NCBI GenBank assembly: GCA_011037195.1
Contig: JAAEAF010014403.1
Span: 62,001 to 126,000, forward strand
Direction: 5' to 3'
Length of the DNA: 64,000 nucleotides
Origin: Triatoma infestans
Lineage: Eukaryota > Arthropoda > Insecta > Hemiptera > Reduviidae
Every line of letters begins with the position of its first letter. Position 1 is the first letter of the stretch. Of the stretch, positions 52,136 through 61,378 are shown piece by piece. The notes beneath the pieces were generated by a model. The model was not told the DNA's origin and ran no database searches. It saw only the letters and a program-made list of their open reading frames with translations. Both the position numbers and the translations under genes were made by a program.

Positions 52136-52803
52136 CTCCGAAACCTTGTCGATATCGTCCGTCATTAATTTGTCTATCTTTGTCCAACACCAGAAAACCG
52201 TACCTGTCATCTTTCCAGCACCAATGACATACTTTTCTAAAGGTTTGGAATTCCATATCAGAGTTGATATGATCATCATAAATACGTCGCAGATTTAATT
52301 CATCCTGTCTGAAGAGTATTAGGAAGTTGGCATTTTCTCTCACCAAATGTTTAGGAATTCTAGTATAACTTTGACTGAGGTAAAATATGTCGACTCCATT
52401 GTGACGCCCCATACAAAAGTAAGATCATACATTATCCTGCTTATCACAAGCAATATCATCGAATATAATGATTGAATTGGGCAGGGCCTCTTTAGGTGAT
52501 GGAACTTGGGAGTTCATATTCAAAAAATCTAATATCTTTTAAAGCTTCCAATATTTGAGCTAAATGTCTATACTTTGGCTGATGCAAGGACTTTGTAAAC
52601 AAATAAATATTTTCAAATCGTAACCCCTTGGGATCATAGATTAAACTCAACATAAGGTTAGTTTTCCCACAATTTGATGGTCCACATATTAAACATCTAA
52701 TGGAATCGGGGAAGAGTGGACCGTGTTTAGATTCTTTCTTTAAAGAGGCCCTGCCGTCAAGGTTTGTGATGGATATGTTATGTTGTTGCTTTAACAACCG
52801 CAT
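52119..52803 (-). pseudogene. DNA-packaging ATPase (A32/FtsK-HerA type), two breaks
   Basis: ATG 52803 (MRLLKQQHNISITNLDGRAS). Walker A CLICGPSNCGKTN, then YLFTKSLHQPKYRHL. A frame change near 52495-52500 moves to the frame holding Walker B (SIIIFDDI), and a TGA with a small indel near 52425 precedes MGRHNGVDIFYLSQSYTR, LNLRRIYDDHINSDM and the end GFGAYIIP (52119). Homologous to 25250-25939, which has a different single stop. Would package DNA; here non-functional. Confidence 0.85.
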
Positions 52804-52807
52804 GATG

Positions 52808-52848
52808 AGGAATGATAAGGAACGCTCTCCCGCCTCTCTTTATATAGA
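52808..52848 (-). promoter_or_regulatory. Core promoter of the ATPase gene
   Basis: Minus strand TATATAAAGAG with TATAAAG starting at 52844; TATCATT initiator-like with A at 52813, 31 bp on; ATG at 52803. Confidence 0.7.
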
Positions 52849-53202
52849 TTTCTAAAAACTTCTATGTACAGTTTCTATCTACTATGGACACTCACACTCA
52901 TACAAACAACCACCACCAACATTCACGCTATTTACAAAATTTAAAAACTATATATATCTAAAATAGAAATTCCCACCACCATTTATTTATTTATTTATTT
53001 ATTTTTATTTGTTTTTTGTTTTTTATTATCATTAATTAACTACAACTAAACTCATATATGTATAAAGAAATATTTACAAACAGTATAAATAAATAAATAA
53101 AAAGTTTTAATTAGAAAATTAGTAAAATAAACATAACCTAAATACTGTACATAGCAAAACTATTTTACATGTATATACATATTTACAAGGACCACAACGT
53201 CG
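52849..53202. other. Non-coding spacer between PolB and ATPase
   Basis: AT-rich with (TTTA)n at 52983-53005. No ORF or other signal seen beyond possible PolB polyA sites. Confidence 0.5.
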
Positions 53203-56200
53203 TTACACAGCTGCTATGGTAAAGTGGCCATGGGCGAGAGTGCGCACACCATCCTCGGTGATGTGCCGCTTATCGTCGTGAAAGAGATATTTTGCATTGT
53301 TCGACAGAAAAGAGTTTATGCTGCTTCGATATAATCGTTCGAAACATGGTGGTAAACTCTTTTCCGTCGAAGAGGGCAGTCATATAATCGTTGAATGTGA
53401 TCTTATTTTCAACGGCTGCCCTCTTTATCCCTTTCACCCGTTTTTTCTCTAGCCCGCGGATGCGTAACGCGTACATTTTAGCGCGGAGGCCCACGAATTC
53501 AGATACAGCCTCACCGTTGGCTTCATCCTTAAATTTACCCAACACCTTCTTATTTCTATTGTCTTTGCATGGGTGTCCGTCAGGATAGTCAGAGGTGTCA
53601 AATTCGTCCAGCATTGACAACAAGTCTTGGTAAAAGTCGTCGGTCCGTATTTGGTAAATTAAACTGTCGGTGTCTGTATAGAGTAGTCTTAGTCTGTCAG
53701 GTCCGTACTTGTCTATCATAGTGTTGTAGTGAAAGTCGTACATCCGGACTTTGGACAGATCAAGTATGGCCATTCCTACGTAAATAGGTTTGTTCATCTT
53801 AATCTGTTCAAAGTCCAGATGTACTGCAGCCAGAGTCTCTGAGTAGATTGTCCTGTCCTTGAATGTCGGTTGAGCGATTAGTTTTTTCAATTCGTCGGTC
53901 ACCAGTTCTATTTTCATTCGTTTTCATACGTCTTCCATGAATTTACCAAATACGGCGTTGTTCATCAGTTTGTAAAAGTCTTTGTCGAAGTCGTTCGTCG
54001 CCTGTTGTCTCATTTGGGTGTTGAGGTTAATGTAAGAACTTAGCCAACGGGACTGCTTGAATCGCAGCGCTCTATGTACGCGCACTAACCGCAGACCCAA
54101 ACTCATGGCTTGCCGCAAGTTGACGAAATGCACAACGTATTTCTCCCTAGATGCTAATGTGGTTAACAATTTCTTGTTAACCTGTCCCGGAGGCACCCTA
54201 TTCTCCGGGAAAAGGGGGAAATCATTATGCAAATCGTGCAACTTGCTGGGATACTCTATATCGGCCTCGACAATATACCCGAAGGGACCATCTTCTTGCA
54301 TATTACCCCAGTCTAGAGTATCAGGATTTGTACCCATTCGAAACCGCCATAAGGAAGCGGATTTGACATTGCCCACCCGTACAAATTGTTTGCATCTAGG
54401 TAGGCAATGTATGACGACTCCTTATGGGGATCTCGATCTGGGTACAGATGGGCATTATCTGCTTTACCATAGCGATGACTGCATTGGCAAATACCACCCC
54501 TAATGCCCCGCTCGATCATCAGGAGCTGGTCGTAGTCGGTGAGCAAATCAAGTTTTACCCCTGTACACTTCAGCATGGCGTCCCATGCCAGCCCGGGAGC
54601 CGTGAAATACCAGGCAGGGTCCAGCGAATATGCTCCTATGCAAACATCCCTGAAATTTTCAAAGATGTCGCATAGGAGCATTACGTCTACCTTAAGGTAG
54701 AGCTCGCTGTAGCCCCCTAGGGTTCTAATTTCAAACGTCTCCCAGACCGACTGTGCATGCTGATAGTCCTCGTCCGAGATGTGGCATTCATTTAGGGTGC
54801 TATAGAATGCCTCCTTAGGGGGTAGAACCGTCTCCCTAAGCTTCTCAAACGAGTCCGTGTAATCGTAGGGGTACACTCCTTTTCTTACGACCAGATCCAT
54901 CTTATCGGCGGGGAAGAATTTACCCGTATCATTGAATTTGTCTCTGGGTAAATTCTTGGACAACCTGTCCAAGCTGGAAGCCATGAACCGGAAGGTGTCC
55001 ACAAATCTGACGGTTAGGGCGTCCACTTGTTTACTAAAGGAAATGTATTTTTCCTCGCTGTTGGGGATGACGTCTATACGACTTGTGTCATACCCCAACT
55101 CGCGAACAATAAAGTGGGCGTCATAACCGCTCAGATTGTGGAGGAACACGGGAAGGAAACGGGGAGTTCGGTAGAGGATGTTACAGGAAGAGTGAGCAGG
55201 ACCACGATACATACCTGTGATATGATCGTGATCCGCCACTTTACGATCGGAATTGGTGTAGGACGAATGACAAAGGTAGCATGTTTGGGAATTTTGGAAA
55301 TGTTCCAGCTGAGAAGGTGTCAGGGGTAGCATTTGCCGCTTCACGGAGTACACCAGAGACACCTTTTCCGCCACTGTCTTTATGTATGCCATAAACTTCT
55401 CTGCGGTGTCCTCACCTGTATAGATGTAGGGCTCCGCAGGAAAGTCGGCAGGCAGACAATGGCTTGGAATGTCTTCTGCTACCTTCACATAGGCGCAGAA
55501 GCTCATTGGAAGGTGACTCTGGTAAGGAGTGGTGTATGACCGACCCGCATTGTTGCCGTTACTGTCTACTTTTTTTAAAATACATTCAAAATCTGCGTAT
55601 ACGACGATGGGAACCCTCATTTGATTTTGTATCTTCGTAAATGAAACCGTTGGAGGACGCCCATCGTCGCCGCATTCAGGCAGTACAATACGGCTCGGTC
55701 TGTTCACCCCACAGTACTCCGCATGTTCCTTCACCCGCTCTGCGATGTTCACGCCGTCGGTGTTAAAATGCGTGAAACACCGCTTGCAAACGTGTACCCT
55801 TTGTTTGTGCTTTGTAATCTGACGGGCCACTAACTTCTCAAAATCGCTTATATAAGTGTAGTGGCTCCGTCCGTTTTCCAGCGTCAAGAGAAGGAGGTCA
55901 CGATGGTCTTCCTTCTCCTGCTTAACGACCTTTAGAGGGTACACGTCTCCTTTCTCTCCAAGGGTGAAGACGTTGACGCTTATGTCATTGTACTTTTCAA
56001 ACTTCTTCACTTCATGGAGAGGAGTGGGGAAGGAAATACAGTCAAAGTTATAATTGTGTTCCAAGTTCTTGTATTTGGAAACGCGTTGTGGGTCCTTTTC
56101 AACGAGGCGGGAGAGAATGGCATACTTGAAGCACCGGTCGTCAGTGTTCTGCACATTGATGACAGCTTTTTTGTTTGCTATATGTGGGGGCAGCGGTATG

Positions 56201-56817
56201 AAGCTGCAACCCCCTAGAGGTAGAAACCTATTTATTCTCAGAAGGACCCCGTCGAACTCCTTCAGAGTCCAACCGCTCCCTTTCAATGCGGACTCCTCCA
56301 TCTCAGCTATAATTTTTTTAAAACCTCCATTGAGGGTTTCCTGGATGGAGGAGTCTTCATAAATGGCTGTGTTCTTGGTCTTGAAGGCGCGATCAGTAGT
56401 TTCACCTTTCATGTTTTCAAACGTCGCCTCCAAGACCAAGTTATATTTTAAGGGAGCTTCATTCTCTGTCATGTACTCCGTGAGCAGCCGTTCCAACGTA
56501 TCTAACTGACTAGTTAGAAATTCTAATGCATCGGCTGCACCGGAGCATGGAAGGAAGTATGTTCGCAGAGTCCCTCCGAAAGCGGCTTCTACCTCATACA
56601 ATTGCCCTTGAGCTGCTTGTAGTCGAGCTCTCTTGGGCATGACGGCCGGTGCTTCAGTGCCGCAACGCCGCACATGAGCATGTAAAGATTTTCGGGAGGA
56701 ATATCTTTCACCACAAGATTGACATGTCCGATTTTGCTCTTGTGCCTCGCATACAGCTTCATGACGTTCCTTAAAATCCTTCCTAATAAACATTTTTTTG
56801 CAATACTGGCACTCCAT
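53203..56817 (-). pseudogene. Polinton DNA polymerase B, three breaks
   Basis: About 1,200 codons from ATG 56817 (MECQYCKKMF); the longer frame from 56871 starts in AT-rich leader. N-terminal C2H2 fingers (CQYCKKMF...HEAVC; CQSCGERY...HVRRC). Exonuclease motif YADFECIL near residue 406, HNLSGYDAHFIV, palm A YLDANNLYG near 804, palm B NNAVFGKF near 947, palm C YTDTDSLIY near 1046. Breaks: frameshift near 54335, a TGA at 53924-53926 (an Arg codon in the other copy), and a frameshift near 53320 before the final DDKRHITEDGV segment ending at 53203. The protein would replicate the linear genome; this copy cannot. Homologous to 32026-37783 along its full length. Confidence 0.9.
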
Positions 56818-57061
56818 TGTAAAATAGAAATAGAAAATATAAAAAAGAAATATAAAAAAATAAATACGCACAAAACTTAAAACTAAGAACCCAACACCGA
56901 AATAAAATATAAAAACTATAACTACTCACAAATATATGTACAATAAATGAAATAAAAATAATTAAAGTTTTAAACGTTAATAAAAATTTAAAAAAAAGAT
57001 AAAATAGGAATGATAAAATAAAAAGATAAATAAAAGCAATAAAATAATAATAAGCAAAAAC
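56818..57061. other. AT-rich leader between PolB and the right arm
   Basis: Mostly A/T with many AAATAAA runs. Includes the PolB upstream region; no clear TATA/initiator pair could be chosen. Confidence 0.5.
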
Positions 57062-58035
57062 AAATAAGATATGAACTGAGTGGCGTTGAAATAGATCGTG
57101 TAAGAAATCCAGGAATTGCTTGCACCCTTAAAGGCTTGGTTTCACTTAAGGACGGCTGTCAATACATAGAAAACTGGGGCTGGTGCTATCCTCAGAGTGA
57201 TACACTGAACATCACTTCAAATGAAGGATACTTTAATTTATGCATTCCTCTATCATCACTACTGGGATTTTGTGAAGACTATCAGAAGATTGTGATCAAT
57301 GTTAAACAAGAATTGATACTCGTTCGAAGCAGACAAGATGGAAACGCTTACAAATTCAACCGACAGAGAGCTGAAGATGCGGAGGAAAACTGTAAAATAG
57401 AATTGGTGAAACTATGCTGGAAGCAACCCTACGTCGCCGTCAACGAACATCAGAGATTAGCTCTTATGCGTCATCTCAAATCTGAAAAGGTATTTTCACT
57501 AAATTTTAGAAGCTGGGAACTCTATGATTATCCACTATTGCCGGCAACTCAAAGACAAATCTGGTCGGTGAAAACATCAAGTCAGCTGGAAAAGCCACGC
57601 TACCTCATTTTAGCTTTTCAAACTGAAGGAGCAAATAATGTGGAAAGCAATGCTAGCCATTTTGACCATTGTAATGTGTCAAATGTGAAACTTTATTTAA
57701 ATTGTAAAGCTTTTCCATACGATGATTTGAACATAGATTTCTCAGCTAATCGTTATGCACTGTTGTATCACATGTACGCTTCTTTTCAAATGTCATATTA
57801 TGGAGAACAGATGAAACCTCTAACTTCCTGGCGAAATTTTAAAGAGAAAACACCCTTAATTGTAATAGATTGTTCTAAACAGTCTGAATCTATCAAAACG
57901 GGTCCAGTTGATGTAAGATTAGAATTTGAATCAAAAAATCCATTCCCGGCCAACACAACGGCATATTGTCTTATTATACATGATAGGGTGGTAGAATATA
58001 ACCCTCTAACTGGCATTGTACGGCGTATGGTATAA
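57062..58035 (+). pseudogene. Major capsid protein, right-arm copy lacking its N terminus
   Basis: The homology to the left arm begins at 57062, about 88 codons into the gene. From there the frame is open without any break to the TAA at 58033: SGVEIDRVRN region, YIENWGWCYPQSDTLNITSN, GYFNLCIPLSSLLGF, ELILVRSRQDGNAY, QRLALMRHLKSEKVFSL, LPATQRQIWSVKTSSQ, YLNCKAFPYDDLNIDF, LIVIDCSKQSESIKTGPVDV. The lack of lesions contrasts with the left-arm copy. Without its start it cannot give a full capsid protein. Confidence 0.85.
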
Positions 58036-58067
58036 AAAGATGTGAATTGTTGGCTCAGTGTTCAGTA
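58028..58067 (+). promoter_or_regulatory. TATA box on the capsid gene stop codon (right arm)
   Basis: TATAAAAAG at 58031 contains the capsid stop TAA (58033-58035). TTCAGT (A at 58064) lies 33 bp on, directly before ATG 58067. Confidence 0.7.
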
Positions 58068-58750
58068 TGGCTCAGACAGGCATACTGATTGCTGACTTCC
58101 AGTGCTTTGTGGATAGTGTAGGAGGTTATATTGTTAATGAACTTTCACTTTTTGATTATAACTATCAAACTGTTCGGCACTGGATATTCAAACCGCCAAT
58201 AAAACATAAACAAACAGATAAAAGTAGAAGAACTTATTATTGGTTAGAAAATTATTATCATAAAATTAGATGGAATGATGGGGAAGTTGAATATGAAGTG
58301 ATTAGAGATATTTTCAAATGTATTGATTGTAACTATAAATTTTAAGTTGTTAAGGGTTATGATAAGAAAAGATTTCTCTTGCAAAATTTGTACAATTGTT
58401 GTGTAATCAACATGGAAGATTATGGTTGTCCGAAAATTGATTCACTTCAAGCAGTAGAAAAAGGCAACCACTGTATTAAACATAACACATTAGAGAGAAA
58501 TGTACGCAGTATCGAATTCAAGTCATTACCAACTGGCTGAATAGTAAGTTTGGTTGGAATGATACAGAAATATTTTTGCCTTGATGTGTGTATGAATGTG
58601 GTCACTGGCGATGCATTAAATTGCACGCAAACCTTGAATGTCGGTCACTGGAGTGGTAGAAATATCCGTAAACCTGACTGCTGGTCACTGGCGAGGTGTA
58701 AAAAGCCCGTAAAACTTGAATGGATAGTACAATGCTTGAATGTGTATTAA
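58067..58750 (+). pseudogene. Conserved Polinton-associated protein, right-arm copy
   Basis: ATG 58067 (MAQTGILIADFQCFVDSVGG). In one frame to 58345: GGYIVNELSLFDYNYQTVRH, WIFKPPIKHKQTDKSRRTYY, WLENYYHKIRWNDGEVEYE. A TAA at 58343 interrupts; the frame goes on with VKGYDKKRFLLQNLYNCCVI and YGCPKIDSLQAVEKGNHC, then a small deletion near 58490 shifts frame. The later frame to 58750 is the same repeat-bearing segment as in the left arm. The lesions differ from those of the left copy. Confidence 0.75.
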
Positions 58751-59129
58751 GGCAAAACATAGAAAATTAAATTCGATAGTGAACATTTCTCTGTCTACTT
58801 GTATTTTCCTAAGTTGTATTTTGTATTAAGAAGAAGTTAATTTTTATTTTAAATTTGAAGTTTGTTTTCTGTTTTTTTCTGTAAATATTTTGCATTATGT
58901 TTCAATAAATGAGTAAAAAAATATTTTATTTTATTTTTATTAATTTCCTTATATTTTATTTTATTATAAAACTTTCTCGATTACCCCCACCTTGACGTGG
59001 TGAGAAAGCTTAAAGCGAATGCTGAACAAAGAGGGGTAAACAAAATTAATATACAAACTGTGAAAAATAAATGCAGGTTGATGCATGTTGAGACATGCAT
59101 GATGACTCATTGTATATACAAATCTTTTT

Positions 59130-59640
59130 CATAATAGGATTAAGTATTAAGAAACATGCTAAGAAGACCTGTGGTAACATGTCCGGACATGCAAGAAAGG
59201 TAATGAGTACAAAGATTTATTTTTATATAATAGGATTAAATATTACAAACATGCTAAGACCTGTAGTAACATGTCCGAACAGGCAAGAAAGGTAATGAGT
59301 ACAAATTTTTATTTTTACATAATAGGATTAAGTATTACAAACCTGCTAAGACCTGTAGTAACATGTCCGAACAGGCAAGAAAGGTAATGAGTACAAAGTT
59401 TAATTTTTACATAATAGGATTAAGTATTACTAAACATGTTAATAAGACCTGTGCTAACATGTCCGGACAGGCAAGAAAGGTAATGAGTACAAAGTTTAAT
59501 TTTTACATAATAGGATTAAGTATTACTAAACATGTTAATAAGACCTGTGCTAACATGTCCGAACAGGCAAGAAAGGTAATGAGTACAAAGTTGTATTTTT
59601 AAATAATAGGATTAAATATTAATAAATCATTTCCTGGATG
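59130..59640 (+). repeat. Right-arm ~95-bp tandem repeat, about five units
   Basis: Units start near 59137, 59231, 59323, 59416 and 59510 with 'ataggattaa(g/a)tatta' and contain 'acatgtccg(g/a)acaggcaagaaaggtaatgagtacaaag'. Open frames reading ARKVMSTKF..., repeated, are artefacts of unit length. Confidence 0.85.
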
Positions 59641-59869
59641 ACTCAGTGTAGTTTCTTTGTATTTTTCTTAATAAGTAACTAACATGTTCGGACAGGCAAG
59701 ATATATGTTGTTTTGATTACAAAGTTCAATAAACAAAAGAATACAAAGTGATTAAGGTAAGAATAGATATATATATTTTTTATTAGTACAAAGTTTAATT
59801 TCAAAAGGTGATGCAATAACTGGTAGAAGAAAATAGATAGTGTTTTTCTTATTAATAAATTTTATTTAT

Positions 59870-60075
59870 AAGATCGATATTAATCAATATGAATAATCGA
59901 TATATTGCGATTGGCAGTGAAACACTATAGTGTGTGACGTTATCTGAATGGGGGATTTGTCTAGAAGGCAGTGGTAATAGATAAGGCACTGGCAATACTA
60001 TTGCTGTGTGACGTCATACGAATAATATATTGAAAAGGCAGTGGTTTTTGTTATACAATATAATAAAATCAATAT
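59870..60075 (+). repeat. Right-arm CRE-containing block, single unit
   Basis: 'aatcgatatattgcgattggcagtgaaacactatagtgtgtgacgttat', then 'aaggcactggcaatactattgctgtgtgacgtcat'. The left arm has two units. Confidence 0.7.
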
Positions 60076-60410
60076 TTGTAATCTATAAGGCGGCGGGAGA
60101 TATGCGCATGCCCCAACCAGCAATGACGTCATAGGGAGGGGGGATAAACGTTACTATAGTACATTGTATTGTCTAATGTAGTTCAGTTCTGTGTAAGTGC
60201 GCGTCGTGTTAATATCAGCAGCAGCAGCAGCAGGGAGCTGGAAGGGGTAAGTCAATCTTTTTTTATAATTATTATTATTATGTGTGACAGTTGAATGCAT
60301 CTCCGCCATATTTTTTCTATTATTTAATTTTTTTGTGAGTGGATTGAGCGGAAATAAAATTATGATAGTGCGGGCGTTAAGTGTACGTTGAAAACTACAG
60401 CTAGCGAGAG

Positions 60411-60480
60411 GACTACTATGGCCGAGTGGTTAGGGTGATGCGACTTCCAACCCATAGATTGTAGGATCGAATCGCAGGTA
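60411..60480 (+). repeat. tRNA-like sequence in the right arm
   Basis: TATGGCCGAGTGGTTAGGG and TAGGATCGAATCGCAGG, mirror of 45776-45840 and almost identical. Conservation may simply reflect recent arm duplication. Confidence 0.55.
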
Positions 60481-60589
60481 AGACAAGTTTTTTCACATAA
60501 AATAAAAATAAAAAATACCCCTCCAGCCTAGAGTCAGGAGAGGGGTGGTGTGTTACGGTGTTAGGTTCCGCCATCTTGTTATGGGGATG

Positions 60590-61330
60590 GAGGTGAAAAG
60601 AAAATGGAGTCATCGGATTGGATGATACATTCAGGAGTGGGGGTAATAGATTGGATGCTGGGTTAAGGAGTAGGGAGGGGAGAATATACGGCCATCGGAT
60701 TGGACGATAAGTTAAGAAGTCGGGTGGAAAGAAAATGGAGTCATCGATATGGATGATAAGTTAAGGGGAGGGGATAAGTGGGCGAGGCTAAAGTGACCGT
60801 CGAGTTCGATGATTGTCAGTGGGAGGGGAAGGGGGCTGGCTCAAGTGCTCGTCCAGTTCGATGATTGGTGTATGGAATAGGGGTGGGGGTAAATAGGCGT
60901 GGCCTAAGTGCTCGTCCAGATCGATAATGGAAGTGGTGGGGGGTAAGTGGGCGTGGTCTAAGGGCTCGTCGAGTTCTATGATTGGCCGATAGAGAGGGGT
61001 GGGGGTAAATAGGCGTGGCTTAGAAGCTCGTCGTGTTCGATGATTGGGTGGAAGAAAGGGGTGGGGGGTAAGTGGGCGTGGCCTAAGTGCTCATCCAGTT
61101 CGATGATTGGTCGTTGGAATAGGGGTGGGGGTAAGTGGGTGTCATCCAGTTCGATGATTGGTTAGTGGGAGATGGGTGGGGGTACGTGGGCTGTGGCCTA
61201 GTGCTTTCGTCGAGTTTCATGATGGAGTGTGGGGGGTAATTATGGGAGTGGCTTATGTGTGGAGGAGGGGGGTGGCAGGAGTGGGGATGGGGTGGAGGGG
61301 TGGGGGTTGGGCAGGAGTGGGGATGGCCGC
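60590..61330 (+). repeat. Right-arm tandem repeats (two types)
   Basis: 60600-60790: 'gaaaatggagtcatcggattggatgataagttaag' units of about 65 bp. 60790-61230: about eight units of roughly 60 bp with 'gtgctcgtccagttcgatgattgg' and 'gtgggggtaagtgggcgtgg'. The terminal G-rich part ends at the tip. Confidence 0.85.
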
Positions 61331-61378
61331 CATTTTGAAAAAAAAGTGCGCCAGCTCGCCCAAAACCTATCTACTAGT

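Larger units (their letters stand above)
57062..61372. repeat. Right inverted arm (terminal inverted repeat)
   Basis: Mirror of 44948-49240. Order from inside out: truncated capsid gene, conserved unknown gene, 95-bp repeats, CRE-containing block, tRNA-like sequence, two tandem-repeat types, tip. Differences in repeat number and in gene lesions show that the arms have diverged since duplication. Confidence 0.9.
44942..61378 (-). mobile_element. Polinton/Maverick (adintovirus-like) element with 4.3-kb inverted arms
   Basis: The element proper is 44948-61372 (about 16.4 kb). Ends read AGAGGGG... and ...ATCT, giving the AG...CT termini typical of Polintons. The 6 bp outside them are ATTAGT (44942-44947) and ACTAGT (61373-61378), a 5-of-6 match to a 6-bp target-site duplication, the Polinton length. 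The terminal blocks 'agctggcgca' and 'ttttttttcaaaatgg' are mirrored at both ends. Core genes are all on the minus strand: PolB, ATPase, DUF8207-like, integrase, protease, penton remnant, major capsid protein, conserved unknown. PLA2 and fibre-like genes are absent. Most genes are damaged. Confidence 0.9.

Noticed and set aside
59095..59602. Repeated frames reading ARKVMSTK...
   Set aside because: The open frames follow from the 95-bp unit length and lack start context; the left arm with fewer units gives other lengths.
59130..59640. CRISPR-like array
   Set aside because: Units are contiguous tandem repeats without unique spacers, and the DNA is eukaryotic.
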